From positions 21,064-37,960 of the forward strand of contig DIHJ01000014.1 in NCBI GenBank assembly GCA_002420105.1: a stretch of DNA of 16,897 nucleotides, written 5' to 3'. The position numbers and the translations under genes were made by a program. The DNA is from Nitrospira sp. UBA5699. Lineage in GTDB: Bacteria; Nitrospirota; Nitrospiria; Nitrospirales; Nitrospiraceae. The notes under the pieces were generated by a model. The model was given only the letters and a program-made list of their open reading frames with translations, ran no database searches and was not told the origin of the DNA. Shown piece after piece: positions 8,288 through 14,431 of the stretch (positions are counted from its first letter, which is position 1; every line of letters begins with the position of its first letter).

Positions 8288-8299
8288 CGTCATTGTCCT
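8284..8299 (-). promoter_or_regulatory. Possible antiterminator hairpin overlapping the terminator arm
   Basis: In the minus-strand transcript AGGAC (8299-8295) pairs with GUCCU (8288-8284) around a six-base loop. The second arm shares four bases (8287-8284) with the first arm of the nadE leader terminator, so the two structures exclude each other. A second option is UCUCCGG (8324-8318), which could pair with the terminator's other arm with one wobble. The five-pair stem is short, so its role is a suggestion. Confidence 0.4.
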
Positions 8300-8315
8300 A
8301 CCAGATTTGCGCCAC
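8298..8315 (-). CDS. Possible five-codon leader peptide upstream of nadE
   Basis: A minimal reading frame, GTG GCG CAA ATC TGG TAG (MAQIW), has a good AAAGGAG (8331-8325) nine bases upstream. It lies between the predicted nadE transcript start and the terminator. Its stop codon is inside the first arm of the possible antiterminator hairpin, so a translating or terminating ribosome there would change which structure forms. It ends in a Trp codon. Such short frames occur by chance. The Shine-Dalgarno spacing and the position relative to the hairpins are the only evidence. Confidence 0.3.
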   Translation of the reverse strand: MAQIW

Positions 8316-8352
8316 TACCGGAGACTCCTTTGTCCCCGAAATATGTGGGGAC

Positions 8353-8382
8353 CTTATAGCAATCGACCTTCGAATCTGTCAA
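8353..8382 (-). promoter_or_regulatory. Sigma70-type promoter for nadE
   Basis: On the minus strand there is a perfect TTGACA (8382-8377), an 18-base spacer, and TATAAG (8358-8353, five of six matches) preceded by TGC, an extended -10. Transcription should start near 8346, giving a leader of about 130 bases before nadE. The discriminator GGTCCCC right after the -10 is GC-rich, a feature often linked to stringent control, but that link is only inference here. Confidence 0.75.
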
Positions 8383-8459
8383 TGACTTTCTCCGGCTTTC
8401 GGCCGCAACAGCCGACAAGACTCCCGTTCGTTTCCTGTGTTACAGTGGCGCCCAACCCC

Positions 8460-9314
8460 ATGAACTTGTTGCGATACAGCCGGTTCACCCCTGTCGTCTG
8501 CCTGACGGGCTGGCTCGTCTTCGTTGCCGGCTGCTGGGGCGGTCCCGACCGTATCGTCGTGCACGATACGCCCGGCGGCACCGTGGCGTTGCAGGCCTTC
8601 GCCAAGCGGGGCGCCACCGGCCGATACCCGGGGCCTCTGAGATCGATCAAGGCGAGCCACCCGCTCCTCATTTCCCCCGATCAGGTGAAGCAGCTCTTGG
8701 AGGGCATCCGGATCGGCATCCTGCCTTCCGATCGACAGCCCGACGCCACGGGGATCAAGCCGACTCCTCTCTTTTCCCCCGCCGAAGCGGCGGCCCTGGC
8801 GCCGGCCGTGGCCAATGCCTTGAAGCAAGCGGATCCCGACCACTACGTGACCTTCCAGACCGGCGGCACGGAGAGCACCGGCGGCGCGCTCTATGTGGCA
8901 GGGCCGGTGATACAGTTGACGTTGAATCACTATCGGTCGCCGGCGCGACAGCGCGACGACGGCCTCGCCGTCTACCGGCTCTCGTTTACGCCGGCGGCGG
9001 CCCAGGCTGCGGTCGCCGGATCGCCCGACTGGATGGAAAGCGATTCGCACAAGCCGCGCCTGGCCGTCGAATACGGGAAACTGGAGACGGGAACCGCCTC
9101 CGTCGGAACGCCGTCGGCGGCGGAGAACCACGGCTCCTCGACAAGGGCCGAGCCGTCGGCTCCATCCGAGATGGAGCGCATGAAAGCCGCGATGGACAAG
9201 CAGGCGCTGGAACTGGAATCGCTGAAGGCGGAGCTGGACTCCCTGAGGAAACAGCTCGGCGGACAATCCGCCCCGCAGAAGACCGGCCCCAAGAGCGGTA
9301 CGCCGCCCCGATAA
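8460..9314 (+). CDS. Lipoprotein with C-terminal coiled coil, function unknown
   Basis: The 284-residue product from the ATG at 8460 has a short charged N-terminus, a hydrophobic stretch, and a lipobox VAGC ending at Cys25, so it should be lipid-anchored. The first half (SHPLLISPDQVKQLLEGIRI, 66-85; LFSPAEAAALAPAVANALKQA, 104-124; YVTFQTGG, 129-136) looks like a compact alpha/beta domain. A low-complexity linker (about 208-235) leads to a heptad-rich coiled coil (236-267) and a Pro/Lys tail. Residue 27 onward (GGPDRIVVHD) contains no Asp at the +2 position, consistent with outer-membrane sorting. There is no clear Shine-Dalgarno. TGTTACAGT (8438-8446) may be an extended -10, which would give a nearly leaderless message. 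It is the only plus-strand gene, divergent from nadE and convergent with ureD. I know of no assigned function, and no link to nitrogen use is shown. Confidence 0.8.
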   Translation: MNLLRYSRFTPVVCLTGWLVFVAGCWGGPDRIVVHDTPGGTVALQAFAKRGATGRYPGPLRSIKASHPLLISPDQVKQLLEGIRIGILPSDRQPDATGIKPTPLFSPAEAAALAPAVANALKQADPDHYVTFQTGGTESTGGALYVAGPVIQLTLNHYRSPARQRDDGLAVYRLSFTPAAAQAAVAGSPDWMESDSHKPRLAVEYGKLETGTASVGTPSAAENHGSSTRAEPSAPSEMERMKAAMDKQALELESLKAELDSLRKQLGGQSAPQKTGPKSGTPPR

Positions 9315-9334
9315 CCGCCGCAATCAGCGCGCCG

Positions 9335-10201
9335 TCAGTAGCGTCGCAGCGAGACCGCCGGCAACCGCCACAGATGCGAGCGGACGAGGCGCCAGACCTC
9401 CTCCAGCGCGGCCGTCAGGTCCGGAGCCGATCTGGCGAGCATCTTGAGGGCCAATCCCGGCGCCGCGGGTTCCGACAGGCCTCCGAGGATGCGCCCCGGC
9501 CAGCGGTCGAGGACCGAGGCAAGCGTGTCCTCCAACCCAGACCAGACCTCAGCCGGCACACGATCGCCGATGACGAAGGCGGAGGCGACGTAATCCCAAT
9601 CGGACGCGAGGCTCCACGCATCATCGGTCGATGAGGGCTCGAGGCGGAAGCGCTCCACCACCGAGGCTCCCGAGGCGGTCGTGATACGGATCTCGTTCGC
9701 GAACGAGGCGAAGGACCACCGTTCGTCGCGCGCGACCCGCCCCGATGCCATCGCATCCCAGACCAGCGCCGTCGCCCCCTCGGCCAGATCCACCCGGAAC
9801 GTCTGTCTCAGTTTCGAGCCGGCAAAGGGAATCGTGACATCGGGCAGCCATTCCAGTCTGGCGTCCGGCCCGACCGACAGTCTGATCTCCTGTTCGACGG
9901 GAGCCTGCTCCGTGCGATAGACCCTCGTGGCCGACGGCGTCGTGAACAGCACGTGACTGCCGGCCGCAAGCCCGGCCTCCAGCGAAATCCGATCGCCCCC
10001 CACCAGCCCGCCCGAAGGGTTCACCAGCCAGACGTAGGCGCAGCCCGACTCATCGAGCTCGGAGGGAGGGAAGACATGCCAGGGGCTCGTGGCGGAGGCA
10101 CCCGTCTGGACCGTCCGCCGCCCCCGCCGCTCGAAGGCGAGTTTCAGCCGGCCCCGGCGGCCGACCTGTGCGAGCTGCTCCGGAGGCATCGTGATCGACA
10201 T
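9335..10201 (-). CDS. ureD: Urease accessory protein UreD
   Basis: UreD (UreH in some species) is the scaffold that binds apo-urease with UreF and UreG and helps pass nickel to the active site. The 288 residues from ATG at 10201 show the family blocks NPSGGLVGGDRISLE, LFTTPSATRVYRTE, ARLEWLPDVTIPFAGS and ALVWDAMASGR. The start lies 10 bases after the ureG stop. A second ATG four codons later is possible, and neither has a clear Shine-Dalgarno, so translational coupling to ureG is likely. It is the last gene of the urea cluster and ends 20 bases from the stop of the convergent lipoprotein gene, with no terminator visible between them. Confidence 0.95.
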   Translation of the reverse strand: MSITMPPEQLAQVGRRGRLKLAFERRGRRTVQTGASATSPWHVFPPSELDESGCAYVWLVNPSGGLVGGDRISLEAGLAAGSHVLFTTPSATRVYRTEQAPVEQEIRLSVGPDARLEWLPDVTIPFAGSKLRQTFRVDLAEGATALVWDAMASGRVARDERWSFASFANEIRITTASGASVVERFRLEPSSTDDAWSLASDWDYVASAFVIGDRVPAEVWSGLEDTLASVLDRWPGRILGGLSEPAAPGLALKMLARSAPDLTAALEEVWRLVRSHLWRLPAVSLRRY

Positions 10202-10211
10202 GCGGACCCGG

Positions 10212-10883
10212 TCAATGTGAATGGGCCAGTTGCGAGACGCACCGCTCGATCCAGGCGACGACCTGATCGAGCCCTTCACCGGTCTTGAGATTCGTGAAGA
10301 CGAACGGGAGGTCGCCCCGCATGCGCCTGCCGTCCCGCTCCATCACGCCGAGGTCCGCGCCGACGTGAGGCGCCAGATCGATCTTGTTGATCACGAGCAG
10401 ATCGGAGCGGGTAATGCCGGGGCCGCCCTTTCTGGGAATCTTGTCGCCGGCGGCCACGTCGATGACATAGATGACCCTGTCCACGAGCTCCGGACTGAAG
10501 GTCGCGGCCAGATTGTCGCCGCCGCTTTCGACGAACATCAGCTCGACGTCCGGGTGGAGCTTCACGAGATCGTCCAGCGCTTCCTGGTTGTGCGACGCGT
10601 CTTCGCGAATGGCCGTATGGGGGCAGCCGCCGGTTTCCACGCCGAGAATCCGGTCCTGCGGGAGCGCGCCGCGCTTTGTCAGGAACTGGGCGTCTTCCTT
10701 GGTGAAAATGTCGTTCGTCACGACCGCGAGGCTGCAGCGGTCGCGCAATCGCAGGCAGAGCGCCTCCACCAGCGCCGTCTTGCCGGAACCCACCGGCCCG
10801 CCGATGCCGATCACGGGAATGTGCCCGGCGCGTGCCGCCGTCACGCGGCCGTTGCCGGAAAACTGTTCGTCCGCACGGTGCAT
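10212..10883 (-). CDS. ureG: Urease accessory GTPase UreG
   Basis: UreG is the SIMIBI-class GTPase that carries nickel and drives urease activation. The 223 residues from ATG at 10883 include the P-loop GGPVGSGKT (28-36), TNDIFTKEDA (56-65), the metal-binding Cys-Pro-His motif in ETGGCPHTAIRED (C87, H89), FVESGGDN, and the guanine-specificity NKID. An upstream in-frame extension of 42 residues overlaps ureF and is not family-like, so the ATG 22 bases after the ureF stop is preferred; AAGGGG lies seven bases before it. The N-terminus lacks the histidine-rich stretch seen in some UreG proteins. This matters because no UreE nickel chaperone is present nearby. Confidence 0.97.
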   Translation of the reverse strand: MHRADEQFSGNGRVTAARAGHIPVIGIGGPVGSGKTALVEALCLRLRDRCSLAVVTNDIFTKEDAQFLTKRGALPQDRILGVETGGCPHTAIREDASHNQEALDDLVKLHPDVELMFVESGGDNLAATFSPELVDRVIYVIDVAAGDKIPRKGGPGITRSDLLVINKIDLAPHVGADLGVMERDGRRMRGDLPFVFTNLKTGEGLDQVVAWIERCVSQLAHSH

Positions 10884-10905
10884 GCGATACCCCTTCCCTC
10901 GACCG

Positions 10906-11592
10906 CTACGACCGGAACAGCCGCGATTCCAGCCGGCTGTGACGCATCGCGTAGATGTCCTGAACCGGCGTCCACGACATGAGCACGGACGCCGCCGATG
11001 CCTTCGCACTGATCTCCGCGATCACCGGCAGCCATCCCTGCAGCAGACGCTGACTTTCCCGCTGCCCGACCGGCAGCAGCTTCAACGCGGCGGAGTGGTA
11101 GCCCACGACTGTCTGGTAGAGGAAACCCGCGATCGACTCCTGCTTGCCCCACCCCGCCGCATGAAGCGTCAGTCCCAGCGAAACCGGCAGCTGTCCGGGC
11201 GTCTGTCCCGCTTCGACGGCGGCGAGATAATCCGGGACCAGGGCCTGCGCGGGAAACTGTTCCGCCGCAATCCGCGCCACCTGCCGGCCCATCTGTCGGC
11301 TCGCCCGGCGCGTATCCCTGCCGAACTGCATCGACTCCAATTGCCGGTCGAGATCGCGCACCCGTTCAAAGGAGCCTTCCTGCACGGCCTGCCAGACGGA
11401 TCCGACGACCACCGCCTCTCTCTTCCCCACACCGCCACGCAAGGAATCGGCGACGTAGGCCTGCAACCCCGCCGCATCGCGCACCGCGCCGCCCTGCACC
11501 GCCGCTTCCAATCCGGACGAGAACGCGAACCCGCCGGACGGGAAGAAACTGTCGAGGAAGCGGAGGCCGGCCAAAAGTGAGAGGGCGTTCAT
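10906..11592 (-). CDS. ureF: Urease accessory protein UreF
   Basis: UreF binds UreD and UreG on apo-urease and gates the GTPase step of nickel insertion. The 228 residues show the family N-terminal block LRFLDSFFPSGGFAFSSGLEAAV (quoted here only as residues 10-32), the mid-protein GWGKQESIAGFLYQT region, GYHSAALKLLPVGQ, and the conserved C-terminal tail RLESRLFRS that contacts UreD. The start at 11592 has GGAAGGA very close to the ATG, a slightly short spacing. The gene is separated from ureC by about 90 bases that hold a hairpin-forming repeat, so it may be expressed at a different level from the structural subunits. Identification is firm. Confidence 0.95.
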   Translation of the reverse strand: MNALSLLAGLRFLDSFFPSGGFAFSSGLEAAVQGGAVRDAAGLQAYVADSLRGGVGKREAVVVGSVWQAVQEGSFERVRDLDRQLESMQFGRDTRRASRQMGRQVARIAAEQFPAQALVPDYLAAVEAGQTPGQLPVSLGLTLHAAGWGKQESIAGFLYQTVVGYHSAALKLLPVGQRESQRLLQGWLPVIAEISAKASAASVLMSWTPVQDIYAMRHSRLESRLFRS

Positions 11593-11608
11593 ATCCTTCC
11601 CGGGTTCG

Positions 11609-11686
11609 AGGTCAGGGGTTCGAGGCGAGCGGTCGAAACCGAAACGTCTCTGTGTTCACTTGCCCCCGGCCTCTCACCCCTAGCCT
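11609..11686. repeat. Inverted repeat between ureC and ureF
   Basis: AGGTCAGGGGTTCGAGGC (11609-11626) pairs with GCCTCTCACCCCTAGCCT (11669-11686) at 14 of 18 positions around a loop of about 42 bases. The right arm runs into the ureC stop codon. No U-run follows on the minus strand. It could lower ureFGD expression relative to ureABC or protect the upstream message, but it may just be a dispersed repeat. Confidence 0.55.
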
Positions 11687-13412
11687 AAAAAAGAAAATAC
11701 CGTTGCGCCATCGGGAGCACACTCATCGGCTCACAGCTCAGAAGCTGCCCGTCCGCTTTCACTGCATAGGTTTCCGGATCCACTTCGATGTGCGGCAGCG
11801 CGTCGTTGAGCTTCAGATCGCGCTTGCCGATCCCGCGGCACTTTTTCACGGCCGATATGTGCTTCCGGAGGCCGAGATTCCCGGGCACACCGGCGTTCAG
11901 CGCCGCGCCGGATACAAACGTCAGGCTGGTCGAGAACGGCGCGCGCCCGAAGCTGCCGAACATGGGCCTGGTCAGAACCGGTTGCGGCGTCGGGATCGAG
12001 GCGTTCGGATCGCCCATGGCGGCCGACGTGGGCAACCCTCCCTTGAGCACGATTTCGGGCTTCACGCCGAAGAAGGCCGGCTTCCACAACACGAGGTCGG
12101 CCAGCTTGCCGACTTCCACCGACCCGACTTCGTGCGCGATGCCGTGGGTGATCGCCGGGTTGATCGTGTATTTCGCCACATAGCGCCGGACCCGGAAGTT
12201 GTCGTTGGAGCCGGACAGTTTCTCGGCCGCGGTCTGCGAGAGGTGGCCCCGCTGGATCTTCATCTTGTGCGCCGTCTGCCAGGTGCGGATGATGACCTCG
12301 CCCACCCGCCCCATGGCCTGCGAGTCCGACGACATGATGCTGATCGCGCCCATGTCGTGCAGCACGTCCTCCGCCGCGATCGTCTCCCGCCGGATGCGCG
12401 ATTCGGCGAATGCGACATCCTCCGGCACGCGGGGGTTCAGGTGATGGCAGACCATGAGCATGTCGAGATGCTCGTCCATCGTGTTCACCGTGAAGGGCAT
12501 CGTGGGATTGGTCGAGGAGGGCAGCACGTTCGCCTCCCCGCAGACCTTGATGATGTCCGGCGCATGGCCCCCGCCCGCGCCTTCCGTATGGAAAGAGTGG
12601 ATCGTCCGGCCCTTGAAGGCCCTGATCGTATCCTCGACGAAGCCCGCCTCGTTCAACGTATCCGTATGGATCGCCACCTGCACGTCGTACTCCTCGGCGA
12701 CATCCAGACAGGTCGAAATGGCGGCCGGCGTCGTGCCCCAGTCTTCGTGCAGCTTGAGCCCGATCGCCCCGGCTTCGACCTGCTCGCGCAGCCCCTCCGG
12801 CAGCGAGGAATTGCCTTTCCCCAGGAAACCGAGGTTGATCGGGAAGCCGTCGGCGGCTTCCAGCATCCGGTGGAGATTCCAGGCTCCCGGCGTGCAGGTC
12901 GTGGCGTTGGTACCCGTCGCGGGACCGGTCCCGCCGCCGATCAAGGTCGTCAGCCCGTTCGCCAGCGCTTCGTGGATGATCTGCGGACAGATGAAATGGA
13001 TGTGCGTATCGATCCCGCCCGCGGTGATGATCTTGCCTTCGGCGGACAACACCTCGGTCCCGGCGCCGACCTCCATCCCCTTCGTGACCCCTTCCATAAG
13101 GTCGGGGTTCCCGGCCTTGCCGATCCCGACGATGCGGCCGTCCCGAATGCCGATGTCGGCCTTCACGATCCCCCACCAGTCGACGATGATCGCGTTCGTG
13201 ATGATCAGATCGAGCGCGCCCCTCGCCCGCGTCGCCGCCGGCGACTGCCCCATCCCGTCGCGAATGACCTTGCCGCCGCCGAATTTTGCCTCTTCGCCCG
13301 GCACCGTCAAATCACGCGTGATCTCGATCAACAAATCGGTGTCGGCCAATCTGATCCGGTCACCGGTGGTCGGGCCGTAGAGGTCGTTGTATTGGCGTCG
13401 AGATAGCTTCAT
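11685..13412 (-). CDS. ureC: Urease alpha subunit (catalytic)
   Basis: This is the catalytic subunit of the nickel urease that hydrolyses urea to ammonia and carbamate. The 575 residues match the usual size of about 567-575. All active-site residues can be placed, offset by three from Klebsiella numbering: H137 and H139 (GIDTHIHF), the carbamylated Lys K220 (GLKLHEDW), H222, H249 (AIHTDT), H275 (HSFHTEGAGGGHAPD), and D363 (SSDSQAMGR). The mobile flap has C322 and H323 (MVCHHLNP) and R339. The ATG at 13412 has GAGG six bases upstream and gives the classic MKLSRRQYNDLYGPTTGDRIRL N-terminus. It follows ureB by 73 bases. Nothing suggests loss of activity. Confidence 0.98.
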   Translation of the reverse strand: MKLSRRQYNDLYGPTTGDRIRLADTDLLIEITRDLTVPGEEAKFGGGKVIRDGMGQSPAATRARGALDLIITNAIIVDWWGIVKADIGIRDGRIVGIGKAGNPDLMEGVTKGMEVGAGTEVLSAEGKIITAGGIDTHIHFICPQIIHEALANGLTTLIGGGTGPATGTNATTCTPGAWNLHRMLEAADGFPINLGFLGKGNSSLPEGLREQVEAGAIGLKLHEDWGTTPAAISTCLDVAEEYDVQVAIHTDTLNEAGFVEDTIRAFKGRTIHSFHTEGAGGGHAPDIIKVCGEANVLPSSTNPTMPFTVNTMDEHLDMLMVCHHLNPRVPEDVAFAESRIRRETIAAEDVLHDMGAISIMSSDSQAMGRVGEVIIRTWQTAHKMKIQRGHLSQTAAEKLSGSNDNFRVRRYVAKYTINPAITHGIAHEVGSVEVGKLADLVLWKPAFFGVKPEIVLKGGLPTSAAMGDPNASIPTPQPVLTRPMFGSFGRAPFSTSLTFVSGAALNAGVPGNLGLRKHISAVKKCRGIGKRDLKLNDALPHIEVDPETYAVKADGQLLSCEPMSVLPMAQRYFLF

Positions 13413-13428
13413 GCGAAACCTCGCTGGA

Positions 13429-13488
13429 AGGTTGAGGTCAAGGTTACGTGTCGAATTCTCGCTCGTGCCCCGGACTCGACCTCACCTA
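13429..13488. repeat. Short inverted repeat between ureB and ureC
   Basis: AGGTTGAGGTC (13429-13439) pairs with GACCTCACCT (13479-13488) with one bulged base, leaving a loop of about 40 bases. The right arm overlaps the ureB stop codon, as the equivalent arm does at ureC. The stem lies close to the ureC ribosome site. No terminator features are visible. Confidence 0.4.
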
Positions 13489-13947
13489 AGCCCTGGCCTT
13501 CCCGACAAATCCGTGCTCACGCGCCGCGGCCAGAGCCTTCGTCCGTACGGCGGGATCATCCAGCCGGCCGTTCACGAGTCCGTTAATCCCGTACGCCACG
13601 CGATTGCCGCCGATGGCGACGAGCGTGATCCGCTTCTCCTCGCCCGGCTCGAACCGCACCGCCGTCCCGGCCGGCACCTGGAGTCTGAACCCGTAGGCCC
13701 GTTCGCGGTCGAATCGCAACGCACGATTGGCTTCGAAGAAGTGACAATGGGATCCGACCTGAATCGGGCGGTCGCCCGTATTCGCCACCGTCACTTCGAC
13801 GGTCTGTCGGCCGTGAAACGCGACGATGTCGCCCTCCCCGAGAATCACTTCGCCGGGAATCACCGCAGGGGACTGGCGCGACGCCTTCTTCGAAACCTTC
13901 GCAGGAGGTTTTCTTCGAGTGAGCTTCCGCTGTGCGTGCTTCTTCAT
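13486..13947 (-). CDS. ureB: Urease beta subunit with a basic N-terminal extension
   Basis: This is the small structural subunit that packs against UreC in the urease trimer. The core begins IPGEVILGEGDI at residue 30 and contains VEVTVANTGDRPIQVGSHCHFFEAN and the GTAVRFEPGEEKRITLVAIGG region, all standard. The usual subunit is about 100-110 residues; this frame is 153. The extra part is a 28-residue N-terminal stretch with 11 Lys/Arg, plus a C-terminal tail (LVNGRLDDPAVRTKALAAAREHG) of a kind seen in other UreB proteins. ATG at 13947 lies seven bases after the ureA stop and fits operon coupling. A GTG at 13863 would give the normal length, but it has no Shine-Dalgarno. The long form is therefore favoured, but not certain. 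Confidence 0.95.
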   Translation of the reverse strand: MKKHAQRKLTRRKPPAKVSKKASRQSPAVIPGEVILGEGDIVAFHGRQTVEVTVANTGDRPIQVGSHCHFFEANRALRFDRERAYGFRLQVPAGTAVRFEPGEEKRITLVAIGGNRVAYGINGLVNGRLDDPAVRTKALAAAREHGFVGKARA

Positions 13948-13954
13948 AGGCGCC

Positions 13955-14257
13955 CTATCGGATCGGTTGATGCACCGTCACCAGCTTGGTTCCGTCGGGA
14001 AAGGTGCCTTCGACCTGGAGTTCCGGGATCATCTCCGCGACGCCCGGCATGACGTCTTTTTGCTTCAAGAGGGTCGCCCCGTAGCTCATCAGATCCGACA
14101 CCGAACGGCCGTCGCGAATGCCTTCCAGAATCGCCGCCGTGATGTAGGCCACGGCTTCGGGGTGGTTCAGCTTGAGGCCGCGCTTCTTCCGATCAGCCGC
14201 CAGTTGCGCCGCCACGTAGATGAGGAGCTTTTCCTGTTCCCTCGGCGTCAGATGCAT
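13955..14257 (-). CDS. ureA: Urease gamma subunit
   Basis: This is the smallest urease subunit. The 100 residues equal the standard length and show the family opening HLTPREQEKLLIYVAAQLA, then RKKRGLKLNHPEAVAYI, the block EGIRDGRSVSDLM, and the C-terminal VEGTFPDGTKLVTVHQPI. GAGG lies seven bases before the ATG. It is the first of the structural genes and is a separate gene, not fused to ureB as in Helicobacter. The 174-base gap before it carries an unusual broken frame and inverted repeats, and no clear promoter. Confidence 0.97.
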   Translation of the reverse strand: MHLTPREQEKLLIYVAAQLAADRKKRGLKLNHPEAVAYITAAILEGIRDGRSVSDLMSYGATLLKQKDVMPGVAEMIPELQVEGTFPDGTKLVTVHQPIR

Positions 14258-14276
14258 CGCGCAACCTCGTCACACG

Positions 14277-14431
14277 TCAATCGTGGAACCGCCCGTCGCA
14301 TTCGAGCGTGCCCTCGTCCAGGAGGGGAAAGAAGATGTCCCGTCGGCATAGCGAATCGCCGGGACGAGGGCATCAGGAATTTCCTCTTCCTTGCGGACAG
14401 CGCAGGACGCCGGCTCGGAGAACGCACCAGC
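14277..14431 (-). pseudogene. Possible remnant of a small gene between urtE and ureA
   Basis: On the minus strand, one frame reads EEEIPDALVPAIRYADG and then becomes unlikely. The neighbouring frame picks up right there as IFFPLLDEGTLECDGRFHD and a TGA stop at 14277-14279. The two join smoothly if one base is added to the CCC run at 14339-14341. Codons in both pieces end mostly in G or C, as in real genes here. No ATG, GTG or TTG exists in the first frame between the urtE stop and the break, so even a repaired frame has no normal start. It may be a decayed gene end, a base-call error in a short run, or chance. I cannot name a family. Confidence 0.25.
14309..14372. repeat. Perfect 11-base inverted repeat upstream of ureA
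   Basis: TGCCCTCGTCC (14309-14319) and GGACGAGGGCA (14362-14372) are exact reverse complements, 42 bases apart. A second stem, GTCCCG (14337-14342) with CGGGAC (14360-14365), would use part of the right arm, so the two cannot form together. It lies within the gap before ureA. Confidence 0.55.

Noticed and set aside
8284..8331. Fluoride or cyclic-di-GMP riboswitch in the nadE leader, suggested by AATGAC near paired TCCTCC and by CGCAAA
   Set aside because: The rest of the conserved cores (GGCGATG with CGCC and AAAC for fluoride; GGCAAACC with GCAAAGCC for cyclic-di-GMP) is absent, so the short matches are likely chance.
6505..8385. A 626-codon plus-strand frame opposite nadE
   Set aside because: Antisense shadow of a complete two-domain NAD synthetase; no family motif and no ribosome site.
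11577..13406. A 609-codon plus-strand frame opposite ureC
   Set aside because: Antisense shadow; UreC on the minus strand has every catalytic residue.
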